64,000 nt of DNA. Origin: Legionella steelei (GTDB lineage Bacteria; Pseudomonadota; Gammaproteobacteria; Legionellales; Legionellaceae). Below, in pieces: positions 28,036 to 37,854 of the stretch. A model generated the notes under the pieces. The model searched no databases. It had not been told where the DNA came from and saw only the letters and a list, made by a program, of their open reading frames with translations. How positions within the stretch are numbered: the stretch's first letter is position 1; each line of letters begins with the position of its first letter. Made by a program: the position numbers and the translations under genes. The stretch is taken from NCBI RefSeq assembly GCF_001468005.1, contig NZ_LNYY01000019.1:1201958-1265957 (forward strand), written 5' to 3'.

Positions 28036-29046
28036 ATGAGTTATGAAGAATTGTCCAATACTATGGAGCTAATACTGCAAGAGGGTAAAGGAATTTTAGC
28101 CGCAGATGAGAGTAATTCAACTATAGGTAAACGCTTTACCTCCATTGGTATTGAGAATACAGAAGAAAACCGTAGGGATTATCGATTGCTTTTAGCAACT
28201 ACTCCCGATTTAGAGCAATACGTTAATGGGGTCATTTTATTCGAAGAAACCTTTAACCAGACTGATGAACATGGAACTCCTATCGCTAAGATATTTGCAG
28301 ATAAAGGTATCGTTCCTGGCATTAAAGTCGATAAAGGATTAGTTCCGTTAGCAAATACTGAAAACGAACAAGTGACTCAAGGTTTGGATGGATTAGCCGA
28401 ACGCTTACAACATTTTAAAAAATTAGGTGCAAAATTCGCTAAATGGCGTAATGTGTACTCTATTTCTGAATTTGCTCCTAGTTTAACAGCAGTAAAAACA
28501 GGTGCAGAAAATCTGGCTCGTTATGCTGCAGTTTGCCAAGAAGCAGGAATTGTTCCTATCGTTGAACCTGAAGTACTGATGGATGGGGATCATACTATTG
28601 AACATTGCGCAGAAGTTTGTGAAATCGTTCTTCATGAGTTATTCCATGCTTTATTTATTCACCAGGTTGAGTTAGAACACATTATCTTAAAACCAAGCAT
28701 GGTTACCTGTGGTAAAGCACATAGTCCATTCAGTGAGCCTGATGAAATTGCTGACTATACGATTAGCGTATTCCGTAATAATGTACCTGCTGCAGTGCCC
28801 ACCATTAACTTCCTATCTGGCGGTCAAACACCACAACAGGCTACAGCAAATTTAAATGCGATTAATAGCATCGATCATCAACCCTGGTTATTAAGCTTTT
28901 CTTTCGGAAGAGCATTACAGGAAAATTGTTTAACTGCCTGGGCTGGAGATAAAGCGAATGTTGCTAAAGCACAAGAGGCTTTATTGAATCGTGCTCGCTT
29001 GAATAGCTTAGCCTGTGTTGGTGAATATAATCACAAAATGGAGTAA
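28036..29046 (+). CDS. fba: Class I fructose-bisphosphate aldolase
   Basis: Schiff-base aldolase splitting fructose-1,6-bisphosphate into two triose phosphates. The protein has 336 aa and belongs to the animal/plant-type class I family (GKGILAADESNSTIGKRF near the N-terminus), not the E. coli FbaB type. The Schiff-base Lys lies in LEHIILKPSMVTCG, and the phosphate-binding FLSGGQT is present. The usual C-terminal Tyr-containing tail is short (VGEYNHKME). AGGAG precedes the ATG. A good terminator follows. Confidence 0.95.
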   Translation: MSYEELSNTMELILQEGKGILAADESNSTIGKRFTSIGIENTEENRRDYRLLLATTPDLEQYVNGVILFEETFNQTDEHGTPIAKIFADKGIVPGIKVDKGLVPLANTENEQVTQGLDGLAERLQHFKKLGAKFAKWRNVYSISEFAPSLTAVKTGAENLARYAAVCQEAGIVPIVEPEVLMDGDHTIEHCAEVCEIVLHELFHALFIHQVELEHIILKPSMVTCGKAHSPFSEPDEIADYTISVFRNNVPAAVPTINFLSGGQTPQQATANLNAINSIDHQPWLLSFSFGRALQENCLTAWAGDKANVAKAQEALLNRARLNSLACVGEYNHKME

Positions 29047-29148
29047 TTATCTTTTGGCGACCTTGTTTGTAGAAGTAAGTTAGTCCCCAATGATGAATAC
29101 CCTGTACTGCATTAGAGAATTTGCAGCTTAATTGTTATTACTAATCGT

Positions 29149-29179
29149 GCCTATGCTCACTAAAATAGCATAGGCTTTT
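29149..29179 (+). terminator. Rho-independent terminator after aldolase
   Basis: GCCTATGCT and AGCATAGGC are perfect 9-bp arms with a 9-base loop, followed by TTTT. It is about 100 bp after the stop. Confidence 0.85.
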
Positions 29180-29225
29180 CCGAGCACACATATGTTCACG
29201 TAAACGAAAAGTAATTAGTTGTGAT

Positions 29226-29984
29226 TCAAATAAGCAACTCAAAACGTGCATAAAGAGGTAAATGGTCAGAAAGCATACGCCAGGGTTTACCATGCAAACA
29301 AGCCACTTCTTGTACCTTCATCCCACGAAAATATACACGGTCAATGCAAAGTGCTGGTCTAATAGCCGGGAATGAGCGTGCATGTTGGCCTTCCACAGAA
29401 ACAAAAGCTTCTTCTACATTTAAGTGTTCAGCCAGAGGTTTGGAAATAACCGTACGCCAATCATTGAAGTCTCCTGCCATCAATAAAGGCTCATCTTGCG
29501 GTACTACATCCTGAATGCGTTGCATTAAAGTATTGAATTGTACTATGCGCTCGGCCTTAAAAAGGCCCAGATGCACACATAACAAATGAACTGTTACTTT
29601 ATCGAGTTTAAGTTGCGCGTGTAATATTCCTCTTGAAGCTCTACGAATGTTTGCCAGATTAATATTTTCAATGCGTTCAAAAGCATATTTGCTTAAAATT
29701 GCATTCCCATGGTGTCCTGACTCATAAACGGCATTTTTTGCGTAAACGTAATGAGGCCATATGTTTTCAGCGATATACTCAAATTGAGGGGAGTCAGGCC
29801 ATGCATCAATTCGTTTTTGTCGTTTCCTGTGTTCACCCTGAACTTCTTGTAAAAAAACAAAATCAGGATTTAAACTGGTAATTGCGTCACGCATTTTAGG
29901 CAGCAAGAAACGTACGGCCCCTACTCCGAATCCTTTATGCATATTATAAGTTATTAATGAAACGCTATTTGCCTCTTTTTGCAT
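29226..29984 (-). CDS. Endonuclease/exonuclease/phosphatase family hydrolase
   Basis: Metal-dependent hydrolase of the DNase I/EEP superfamily, 252 aa. Motifs: LITYNMHKGFG at the N-terminus, FLQEVQGEH (catalytic Glu), GHHGNAILSK, HLGLFKAERIVQF, GDFNDWR and the C-terminal SDHLPLYA. No signal peptide is seen. The closest named relatives I can suggest are YbhP-type proteins encoded next to cardiolipin synthase, but no such partner is here. The substrate, nucleic acid or phosphoester, is not known. Confidence 0.82.
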   Translation of the reverse strand: MQKEANSVSLITYNMHKGFGVGAVRFLLPKMRDAITSLNPDFVFLQEVQGEHRKRQKRIDAWPDSPQFEYIAENIWPHYVYAKNAVYESGHHGNAILSKYAFERIENINLANIRRASRGILHAQLKLDKVTVHLLCVHLGLFKAERIVQFNTLMQRIQDVVPQDEPLLMAGDFNDWRTVISKPLAEHLNVEEAFVSVEGQHARSFPAIRPALCIDRVYFRGMKVQEVACLHGKPWRMLSDHLPLYARFELLI

Positions 29985-30213
29985 AGTTTACTCTTTTCAA
30001 GTTCCCCTATTAGGGATAACAACCAAATGTATAAAAAAATTGTACTACACCCCCATCAAGGATCTCGCAACTTATCCAAAGATTAAGGACACAATCATTG
30101 TACTTGTTGAAACAGATGAGGTAAAAATTCTACTCTATAATGAATTATAGCCTTCCTGTTTGTAGTAGATATATAATGTTTACTAAATAAAAGTTAAAAA
30201 AATCGCAAATAAA

Positions 30214-31053
30214 ATGAATACTCTAACGCTCTCTATTCCGGGTTTTTCTATAGCATGTAAAATTTGGGGAAACCCTGATAAACCTACTATCCTAGCTCTG
30301 CATGGATGGCTAGATAATGCAAATAGTTTTGCTCCTCTTGCGACGTACTTAGAAAGTGACTTTCAGGTTGTAGCCGTTGATTTACCTGGACATGGTCATT
30401 CATCACATCTGCCTGAAGGATGCCACTATCACTTTTTTGATGGTATTTTTATCGTTATTGAAATAATCAATGCACTTAAACTTGATAAAGTACACCTGTT
30501 AGGACATTCCATGGGGGCTTGTCTGGCAAGTTTAGTCGGAGGTGTAGCTCCAGAGCGATTTCTATCTCTAAGTTTAATTGAGGGATTGGGACCATTTTCC
30601 AATCCCGCAGAAACCGCATGTCAGCAATTAAGAGAGTATGCGCATGTTCTTAGTCAAAAAAGCAAAGAATCGAAAGGCTATGACCATATCAATAGTGCCG
30701 CCCTTGCTCGTGCATTTAAGGGGTATGTCTCTTTAGACATTGCAAAAATTCTTTGTGAGCGCAGTTTGCTTGAAAACAAGGGAAAATTTTATTGGCGGCA
30801 TGATCAACGCTTACTGGTGCGCTCCCCCTTACGTATGACAGAAACGCAAATACTTTCTTGTTTACGGGAAATTACCGCGAAAACTTATTTACTTTTATCT
30901 AGTAATGGCTTTTCTTTTGACGCAGACATAATGAATCAGCGTGTGCAGGCAGTAAAAGATCTCACCCTTAAAAAAATGGAGGGAGGACATCACATTCATA
31001 TGGAACAGCCAGAGGTTATAAGTAAGCTTCTAGCGAGCTTTATTCATCAGTAA
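30214..31053 (+). CDS. Alpha/beta hydrolase
   Basis: Serine hydrolase of 279 aa. Oxyanion segment LHGWLDNANSF and nucleophile elbow LLGHSMGACLAS are clear. The catalytic His is in MEGGHHIHMEQPE near the C-terminus. The sequence resembles the MEST/serine-hydrolase-like branch (HGWLDNANSFAPLA). No signal peptide is present. The substrate is unknown. It is transcribed alone and convergent with proA. Confidence 0.85.
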   Translation: MNTLTLSIPGFSIACKIWGNPDKPTILALHGWLDNANSFAPLATYLESDFQVVAVDLPGHGHSSHLPEGCHYHFFDGIFIVIEIINALKLDKVHLLGHSMGACLASLVGGVAPERFLSLSLIEGLGPFSNPAETACQQLREYAHVLSQKSKESKGYDHINSAALARAFKGYVSLDIAKILCERSLLENKGKFYWRHDQRLLVRSPLRMTETQILSCLREITAKTYLLLSSNGFSFDADIMNQRVQAVKDLTLKKMEGGHHIHMEQPEVISKLLASFIHQ

Positions 31054-31130
31054 ATAGTCAGGAACGACCATATTACAAACTCGACCGTTCACTCAAAGAT
31101 TTTTAACGTGATCATAATTAAGATTGGTTT

Positions 31131-31165
31131 TGCGATATAAAGGCAGTAAATGCCTTTATATCGCA
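31131..31165. repeat. Perfect 15-bp inverted repeat between convergent genes
   Basis: TGCGATATAAAGGCA and TGCCTTTATATCGCA flank a GTAAA loop, 6 bp from the proA stop. There is no T-run on either side, so it may act as an mRNA 3'-end stem or processing barrier rather than a classical terminator. Confidence 0.65.
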
Positions 31166-31171
31166 CTCATG

Positions 31172-32821
31172 TTAATTAGAAGTACATCCATCCATATTGA
31201 TCATGATCTTAACTTCACTTAATGACTTTTTAACATCACATACAGCAGTTTCAGGATACTTCGCATGGCTTGGATCACCAGCTACCAAATCATTGATTGC
31301 ACTGACCAAACCCTCGCCACCATCATCAAAGTTTGAGTAAGGAGTCCAGTAATCCATGTTGGCTTTAACCATGACATCAAATGCCAATCGAGTATTCCAA
31401 TTCGCTTGGTTTGCTAATATGTAGAATAAATGGTTGTATACCCCACTGGAATAGTGAACATCCAAACCACCATAATACTCATCAGCAGTGTCAATAGACT
31501 CACCATCACGGCTTGGCATATCCATGTAGCGTAATGCGTCATAACCGCTGTCTTCTTTCATGATTTCGCCACCAATTTGCCAGGTGCTTTTATTTACAGA
31601 ATAATATTCAGCTGCTTGAGCCGCCATATCAGAGAACGCTTCGTTCATACCACCTGATTGGCCATAATATTCAAGGTTAGAATGCTGTTCTGTAAAACCA
31701 TGGCTGATTTCATGCGCTGCTACACCAAGAGATACCAAAGGATACATCATGGTATCACCATCACCGAAAGTCATTTGTCGGCCATCCCAATAGGCATTCT
31801 CATAGCCCTCGCCATAGTGAACACGCATCACTAATTGCATCGGCGTTCCATCTTCGTTGCTTAAGGCATTAGCATTATACCAATCTTTATACATGTGGTG
31901 TATTACATGGCCAGAGTACAATGCATCATTCGTTGGAGAAGCAGCACCATTGTCTTTATCGTAACCATCTGCTTTGTAACCTGTAAGATAAATATTTGCA
32001 TCATTAGTGGGGCAATTAAACTTCATTGCTCTACTTCTTGCACTGTATTTATGCCCCATGTCAATTACTTTAACATCGGCATTTTCCATAAAGCAGAGTT
32101 CATTGGTCGCATCACGAGTTAAATCAAGATAGGGTAAATCCGTACCGTACTGAATAAAACCTACTTTATTATTTCCACCAAAACCAGACCCATTTACAGA
32201 GTCTCTATTTTGAGTTTTTATGTCGTTCCATTGCACAAAAGCTTGATTGGTTTTTGCATCAATAATTGCAGTGGGACGCTCTGGTATTTTATCTTGATGG
32301 ACAACAAGAGCACTCACTTTGTATGCCCAGTGTGCTTTATGTTGCGCATCAATATAAACCATAGGAGTGACTTTCTCGTCACTGACGTCTTTACCTACAT
32401 ACTTCGCTTTAAATTGTTGTAACGCTGCATCAGCATTTTTCACAAAAGAAGCATCAGGTTGACCTAATTCAGTCTGCAAACCTTGATAAACAACACCATT
32501 CATCGCTACATTTGACTTAGCTTTCGCTAACGAATTTACAGTATGCATACTGTGCATAATTGCATAACCACCATACACAGGAAATCCTACATATTGCTGT
32601 TGCATACGGACGTGCGTTACTTTATTGCTGTCAGTGTGCTCACTAACGAATCGTAAACTGTCTTTAACAACGGAGACGCCTTGTATCGTCAAACCAAATT
32701 TTTGTTTTACTTGCTCTATAGATGCCTTTTGTAACAGCATGGGTTCAGCAGCTCTTGCAGAAGATGCTATTCCTAAAGCCAGGGCGACAGCCAGGGGAGA
32801 TAAATAGTAATTATGATGCAT
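31172..32821 (-). CDS. proA: Secreted zinc metalloprotease ProA (Msp), M4 thermolysin family
   Basis: Major secreted protease of Legionella, exported by the type II (Lsp) system; it degrades host proteins. The protein has 549 aa. Signal peptide: MHHNYYLSPLAVALALGIAS, cleaved near ARA. An FTP/propeptide region covers about 30-205. The catalytic domain has the zinc motif HEISH at 370-374, third ligand Glu in GGMNEAFSD, and a His-containing DVHYSSGVYNHLFY segment. Four cysteines in the mature part fit disulfides. AAGGAG lies a little far (11 bp) from the ATG. Confidence 0.94.
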   Translation of the reverse strand: MHHNYYLSPLAVALALGIASSARAAEPMLLQKASIEQVKQKFGLTIQGVSVVKDSLRFVSEHTDSNKVTHVRMQQQYVGFPVYGGYAIMHSMHTVNSLAKAKSNVAMNGVVYQGLQTELGQPDASFVKNADAALQQFKAKYVGKDVSDEKVTPMVYIDAQHKAHWAYKVSALVVHQDKIPERPTAIIDAKTNQAFVQWNDIKTQNRDSVNGSGFGGNNKVGFIQYGTDLPYLDLTRDATNELCFMENADVKVIDMGHKYSARSRAMKFNCPTNDANIYLTGYKADGYDKDNGAASPTNDALYSGHVIHHMYKDWYNANALSNEDGTPMQLVMRVHYGEGYENAYWDGRQMTFGDGDTMMYPLVSLGVAAHEISHGFTEQHSNLEYYGQSGGMNEAFSDMAAQAAEYYSVNKSTWQIGGEIMKEDSGYDALRYMDMPSRDGESIDTADEYYGGLDVHYSSGVYNHLFYILANQANWNTRLAFDVMVKANMDYWTPYSNFDDGGEGLVSAINDLVAGDPSHAKYPETAVCDVKKSLSEVKIMINMDGCTSN

Positions 32822-33123
32822 TTTGAAACCTACTCCTTTATTTGCAACTTAATTGAAGCAACTCATCCCTGTCGAACCAATTTATCCATAAAATCAAAGC
32901 TATAAAATAACCTGACTGGCCCAGACAGTGAGTTACGCCTGTGGACACTACTAAATAAACTTTAAAAACTTATTCAAGCTAGCATAGTTTTGGCATTTTT
33001 GAAATATTATTTGATGCTTCGTGAGCAACTTATGTGAAAATAATGACCATGAGCGAAGGAACTTTTCATGCAGTCTGGATGCAGCGAAACCCCGGCTACA
33101 TGAGAAATAAGGAGGGCTTTTAC
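32822..33123. other. Upstream region of proA
   Basis: About 300 bp without a convincing gene between proA and the MFS gene, both on the minus strand. It probably contains the proA promoter, but no strong -35/-10 pair stands out. At 33071-33099 there is a fragment of the dispersed repeat (gcagcgaaaccccggctac), just downstream of the MFS stop. Confidence 0.5.
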
Positions 33124-34332
33124 TTATTGAGTGATGGTATTTTGATAATACCATGCCACCAAAGCACCCAGACCTAATACAAGTAATATTACCGCTAAAG
33201 ACAGCTGACCTTGTATCCTGTTTACAGCAATAATGCCGCTTGTTAATGCAGCTGTTAAATCTTGCATGCTGACATACAACGCAGCCACTGTTCCTGCAAT
33301 TTGTGGAAATGGGTGAAAAACGCCTGCAAATGCGTTAATAAAGGTAAGGCCTGCTCCCATGCTAAATAAAGCAATCGGGAACATGATTGTCGGTACATTC
33401 ATTATTCCAGCAAGTGCAAAAATGAGCATAATCCCGCTGCCGCCAATCATCAGCAAGACACCAATAAAGAGCATATAAGCAACTCCTTTAAGCATCACCA
33501 ATTGACTATTAATTATCCCACTAAAACAAATAGCACCCGCAATGAAAATGGACAGTTGACCATACTCTAAAGGTGTTAAGCCCAATACATTTTGAAATAA
33601 AAACGGGGCAATAGTCAGATAAGCAACTAAACCTGCACAAGCAAAACAGGCACATAGGGTATAACCTAAAAAAATCTTTGATTTTAACAAAGCGTAATAA
33701 TTTTGCAGAATGACGCTTATTTTAGTGGCATTAGGGTTAAGATTTTTATTGGTCTCAGGCAAAGCAAAAAAAATAAAAACCCAAAAGGTCAGACCTACAA
33801 TGAAAATAAATAAAAAATTAGCTCTCCATCCGAAGTGCTCTTGAATAAATCCGCCCCAAATTGGTGAAACAACTAAAAGAAGTGTGCTTGCAACACCAAC
33901 ATAAGAGCCAATTTTCGATAAATATCTGTCAGCGAAGAGATCACGAATTAAAGAGCGCCCTACAGAGCTGCAAGAACCGATGCCAAACCCTTGCAAAAAT
34001 CGCCCCAAAGTTAAAACGGCAACAGAAGGAGCAAGTAAACAGCAGAGGCATCCTATAACGCTGATTCCAATACCATAAATCAATGGTAGTTTTCGCCCAA
34101 TTTTATCGGATAAAGGCCCAAAAAAAACATGGGAAATTCCCAGCCCAAACATAAAAAGAAACAGCGTGAGTTGAATTGATGATTCACTACTATTAAAAGA
34201 TTTAGCAATAGCAGGTAGTGATGGAACATATTGATCGATAGAGATTTGCACCAATATCATCATCATAAAAATAATAACATATATGACAGGTCGTACCTTT
34301 TGTACCTCCTGTTGCTCAAGCATTTCCTGCAT
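33124..34332 (-). CDS. MFS drug-efflux transporter, Bcr/CflA-like
   Basis: Twelve-helix proton-driven exporter of 402 aa. Family marks: helix 1 ending in SIDQYVPSLPAIAKSFNSS, the A-motif GPLSDKIGRKLPLIYG between helices 2 and 3, and RFLQGFGIGSCSSVGRSLIRDLF in helix 4. This matches the DHA1 Bcr/CflA group. AAGGA lies ahead of the ATG. Substrate is unknown. No regulator is adjacent. Confidence 0.88.
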   Translation of the reverse strand: MQEMLEQQEVQKVRPVIYVIIFMMMILVQISIDQYVPSLPAIAKSFNSSESSIQLTLFLFMFGLGISHVFFGPLSDKIGRKLPLIYGIGISVIGCLCCLLAPSVAVLTLGRFLQGFGIGSCSSVGRSLIRDLFADRYLSKIGSYVGVASTLLLVVSPIWGGFIQEHFGWRANFLFIFIVGLTFWVFIFFALPETNKNLNPNATKISVILQNYYALLKSKIFLGYTLCACFACAGLVAYLTIAPFLFQNVLGLTPLEYGQLSIFIAGAICFSGIINSQLVMLKGVAYMLFIGVLLMIGGSGIMLIFALAGIMNVPTIMFPIALFSMGAGLTFINAFAGVFHPFPQIAGTVAALYVSMQDLTAALTSGIIAVNRIQGQLSLAVILLVLGLGALVAWYYQNTITQ

Positions 34333-34570
34333 TAAAAGTTCCTTTTTCCAAAAGGAGTTGGAAATTTATGCCATTTTTAGTCTAAAAATGATTCCATCAT
34401 TATCTAAAGTAAAGTCTAGGTTACTGTGATAAACCGTGCAAATGTCTCCTGGAATTTCATATAAAAAAATATAAAAAAAGTGGAGAACTTGCAGATATCC
34501 TCGGAGATATATAGACAATTTTAGGAAGATCAGGCAAAATCTGCCGAAATCGCTTGATACTAACTAAAAC

Positions 34571-35023
34571 ATGAAAAAAATTCTGGTTTTACATGGACCA
34601 AATTTAAACCTTCTGGGGACTCGAGAGCCTTCAGTTTATGGGGTCACTACGTTAGATAATATCAACACACGTTTAATCAAAGAAGCAACACTAGCTGGAT
34701 TTTCATTAAACTGTTATCAAAGCAACTCTGAAGCAGATTTAATTCAAGCAATCCACCAGGCTCACATCGATAAAATAAATTATATAATTTTTAATCCCGC
34801 AGGCTTCACACATACCAGCGTGGCCTTAAGGGATGCTTTAAGTGCGGTTGCAATACCATTTATTGAAGTACATATCAGTAATGTTTATTCCCGAGAACCT
34901 TTTCGTCACCATTCCTATTTTTCTGATATAGCAAAAGGTACTATCAGTGGATTAGGGGCGCATGGGTATTCATTAGCATTAACATCAATTATTGAAAGAG
35001 AATCAAATAATGGACATTCGTAA
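34571..35023 (+). CDS. aroQ: Type II 3-dehydroquinate dehydratase AroQ
   Basis: Third step of the shikimate pathway; forms a dodecamer in the cytoplasm. The protein has 150 aa. Motifs: [17 protein letters not shown] (catalytic Arg and Tyr), [27 protein letters not shown] and [18 protein letters not shown]. Its last 14 bases overlap accB, so translation of accB is probably coupled to it. aroQ-accB-accC is a widely conserved gene order. Confidence 0.97.
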   Translation: MKKILVLHGPNLNLLGTREPSVYGVTTLDNINTRLIKEATLAGFSLNCYQSNSEADLIQAIHQAHIDKINYIIFNPAGFTHTSVALRDALSAVAIPFIEVHISNVYSREPFRHHSYFSDIAKGTISGLGAHGYSLALTSIIERESNNGHS

Positions 35024-35492
35024 GATAAGAAAATTAATCGAATTGCTGGAAGAAACTGGCATTTCTGAAATTGAAATTAAAGAGGGTGAAGAATCGCTGA
35101 GGCTAAGCCGTCACAGCAGTGCTCCTGCGATAGAAGCACCTCAAGTTCACTATGTTTCTTCTCCTGTCCCTCGTCAGGAACTTCCTATTATCAATAATGC
35201 ACCTGCTTCTCCTATGGCGCCACATACGGAAAGTAAATCCGCAATGCCTGTCACTCCAGGTCATAAGGTTCGCTCTCCTATGGTAGGTACTATGTACACT
35301 TCTCCATCACCAGAAAGCGCTCCTTTCGTAGCTGTTGGCCAAATGGTTAAAGCAGGCGACGTGTTATGCATTGTTGAAGCAATGAAAATGTTCAATGAAA
35401 TTGAAGCGGATCGTGCCGGTAAAATCGTTGATATACTCGTCGCTAATGGAGAACCTGTAGAATACGATCAGGTCCTGTTTGTTATTGAATAG
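35010..35492 (+). CDS. accB: Biotin carboxyl carrier protein of acetyl-CoA carboxylase
   Basis: Carries the biotin that shuttles CO2 from AccC to the carboxyltransferase in fatty-acid synthesis. From ATG 35010 the product is 160 aa: [20 protein letters not shown] at the start, a Pro/Ala-rich linker (about 45-80), then the biotinyl domain with the biotin Lys in [12 protein letters not shown]. The ORF extends six codons further upstream, but the family N-terminus fixes the start. It is followed by accC after 11 bp. Confidence 0.96.
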   Translation: MDIRKIRKLIELLEETGISEIEIKEGEESLRLSRHSSAPAIEAPQVHYVSSPVPRQELPIINNAPASPMAPHTESKSAMPVTPGHKVRSPMVGTMYTSPSPESAPFVAVGQMVKAGDVLCIVEAMKMFNEIEADRAGKIVDILVANGEPVEYDQVLFVIE

Positions 35493-35503
35493 AGGGTGCA
35501 TTC

Positions 35504-36844
35504 ATGCTCAGTAAAATTGTTATTGCCAACAGAGGTGAAATTGCTCTTCGTATTTTACGTGCGTGTAAAGAGCTTGGCATTCAGACTGTAGCCGTACATT
35601 CGGATGTAGATAAAGATTTATTGCATGTTCGTCTTGCTGATGAAACCGTTTGTATAGGCCCTGCGCCAGCACAAAAAAGCTACCTCAACGTCCCAGCGAT
35701 TATTTCTGCTGCTGAAATTACTGATGCCGTAGCAATTCATCCTGGCTATGGCTTTCTTTCTGAAAATGCTGATTTTGCAGAAATAGTCGAACAAAGTGGA
35801 TTTTGTTTTATTGGACCTCGGGCTGACACTATTCGCCTTATGGGTGACAAAGTTTCTGCCATTAATGCGATGAAGGCTGCCGGAGTCCCTTGTGTTCCTG
35901 GATCAGATGGCCCTTTATCTGATGATGACCGCTTGAACCTAGAAATTGCCCAAAAAATTGGCTATCCCGTTATCATCAAAGCAGCAGGTGGTGGTGGTGG
36001 TCGAGGTATGCGTGTTGTACATAGTGAAGCAAGTCTGCTTAACTCTATTGCACTTACCCGTAGTGAAGCGAAGGCCGCATTCAATAATCCCATCGTTTAT
36101 ATGGAAAAATTCTTGGAAAACCCACGTCATGTTGAATTCCAAGTGCTTGGCGATGGCCAAGGCAAAGCCATTCATCTAGGTGAGCGTGATTGTTCTATGC
36201 AAAGACGCCACCAAAAAGTAGTGGAAGAAGCACCCGCTCCAGGGATTAGTCCCGAACTGAGAAAAGAAATTGGTGACTCTGTAGTCAAAGCGTGCCAAGA
36301 GCTGAAATATCGTGGTGCCGGAACTTTTGAATTCCTGTATCAAGATGGATGTTTTTATTTTATTGAAATGAATACACGTATCCAGGTCGAACACCCAGTC
36401 ACTGAAATGATCACTGGAGTTGATTTGATTAAAGAACAAATCAAAATTGCCAGTGGCATACCCATGTCCCTTACTCAAGAAGACATCAAATGGCGTGGCC
36501 ACGCAATTGAATGTCGAATCAATGCCGAAGATGCCAAAACCTTCATGCCTTCACCAGGAACAATAAAATTATTACATCAACCCGGTGGACCAGGTATTCG
36601 TTTTGATTCACATATCTACAGCAGCTACACAGTTCCACCGAATTACGATTCGATGATAGGCAAGCTCATTAGTTATGGAGAGACTCGTGCTGAAGCCATT
36701 GCCAGAATGCGAAATGCACTCGATGAAATCATTATTGATGGAATAAGAACCAATATTGAATTGCATCAACGCATTTTCCATGACCAGTCTTTTATTGCTG
36801 GCGGCACTAATATTCACTATTTGGAAAAAATGTTGAAGGATTAA
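35504..36844 (+). CDS. accC: Acetyl-CoA carboxylase, biotin carboxylase subunit
   Basis: ATP-grasp enzyme that carboxylates biotin on AccB. The protein has 446 aa. The N-terminus [20 protein letters not shown], the Gly-rich ATP loop [35 protein letters not shown], and the active-site [18 protein letters not shown] are all present. It follows accB by 11 bp and precedes prmA by 4 bp, indicating one operon. Confidence 0.98.
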   Translation: MLSKIVIANRGEIALRILRACKELGIQTVAVHSDVDKDLLHVRLADETVCIGPAPAQKSYLNVPAIISAAEITDAVAIHPGYGFLSENADFAEIVEQSGFCFIGPRADTIRLMGDKVSAINAMKAAGVPCVPGSDGPLSDDDRLNLEIAQKIGYPVIIKAAGGGGGRGMRVVHSEASLLNSIALTRSEAKAAFNNPIVYMEKFLENPRHVEFQVLGDGQGKAIHLGERDCSMQRRHQKVVEEAPAPGISPELRKEIGDSVVKACQELKYRGAGTFEFLYQDGCFYFIEMNTRIQVEHPVTEMITGVDLIKEQIKIASGIPMSLTQEDIKWRGHAIECRINAEDAKTFMPSPGTIKLLHQPGGPGIRFDSHIYSSYTVPPNYDSMIGKLISYGETRAEAIARMRNALDEIIIDGIRTNIELHQRIFHDQSFIAGGTNIHYLEKMLKD

Positions 36845-36848
36845 TGCT

Positions 36849-37724
36849 GTGTGGTTTCAATTAAAGATAGAACATTGTCCAAGTCAAGAAATCGAACTGC
36901 TTAGCGAGGAGTTGGAAGAATTCGGTGCGCTATCGATTATGCTGACTGATAAAAATGATAATCCAGTTCTTGAGCCCGAGCCAGGAACAACCCCATTATG
37001 GCCTGAAGTCATCATTCAGGCCTTATTTTCAGAAGTATTCCAAGCACAGTATACACGTGATCACATACAGCAAACCTACCCTAAGTTGCTATGCACCCTG
37101 GAGGTTTTGGAAGACAAGGACTGGGAAAGGGCTTGGATGGATGATTTTAAACCCCAACGTTTTGGCCGACGCCTATGGGTTTGTCCTACTTGGTCTACTC
37201 CACCTGAACCTAATGCCGTCAACCTCATGTTAGATCCAGGCTTAGCTTTTGGTACCGGGACTCATCCTACGACTGCTTTGTGTTTAACTTGGTTGGAACA
37301 AGCTGATTTAAAAAATAAAGTAGTTATCGATTACGGTTGTGGTTCAGGAATACTTACCTTAGCTGCTTTGAAACTAGACGCAGCTGAAGTACATGCAGTC
37401 GATATTGATCAGCAAGCCTTACAAGCAACCCAAAATAACGCATTAGCTAATGAAATTGATGAGCACAAATTGTCAATTGGTATGCCTGATGCGCTATCTA
37501 GTCCTGTAGATTTAATTATTGCTAATATTTTATTGGCACCATTAGTTTCCCTGAAAGAGCGTTTTCAACAACTACTCACCTCAGAAGGTATGCTTATCGT
37601 ATCAGGAATACTAGAAGAACAGGCCCCTGAACTGATTAAAAGATATGCTTCAATATTTGTCGTAGAGCGTCAGGAGAACCTTAATGGGTGGTCATTATTG
37701 GTTTTTTCTAAGTTAAATAAATAG
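36849..37724 (+). CDS. prmA: Ribosomal protein L11 methyltransferase PrmA
   Basis: Trimethylates ribosomal protein L11 using SAM. The protein has 291 aa with a GTG start (MWFQLKIEHC). The N-terminal substrate-binding domain covers about 1-100. The catalytic domain has DPGLAFGTGTHPTTALCL, VIDYGCGSGILTLAALKL, and the NPPY-like motif as NILLAPL. It begins 4 bp after accC. dusB-fis, which often follow prmA, are not here. Confidence 0.95.
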   Translation: MWFQLKIEHCPSQEIELLSEELEEFGALSIMLTDKNDNPVLEPEPGTTPLWPEVIIQALFSEVFQAQYTRDHIQQTYPKLLCTLEVLEDKDWERAWMDDFKPQRFGRRLWVCPTWSTPPEPNAVNLMLDPGLAFGTGTHPTTALCLTWLEQADLKNKVVIDYGCGSGILTLAALKLDAAEVHAVDIDQQALQATQNNALANEIDEHKLSIGMPDALSSPVDLIIANILLAPLVSLKERFQQLLTSEGMLIVSGILEEQAPELIKRYASIFVVERQENLNGWSLLVFSKLNK

Positions 37725-37854
37725 ATTTAAATTACTGTAATTGTTTTTAGTGCACGCACAAACATATTCTTAGAGCCTGTCTACGGCTTCAGGCCTATTT
37801 TTAGCGAATTTGCAGACAATTCTCATCCAGCTTACGATTGTTAAGGAAGGTATA

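Noticed and set aside
32951-33154. 67-codon minus-strand ORF between proA and the MFS gene
   Set aside because: It overlaps the MFS 3' end, includes a dispersed-repeat fragment, and has no good ribosome site or family resemblance.
34400-34420. CpxR box (GTAAA-N6-GTAAA) upstream of the MFS and aroQ genes
   Set aside because: GTAAAGTCTAGGTTAC matches only the first half-site; the second is 3 of 5 bases.
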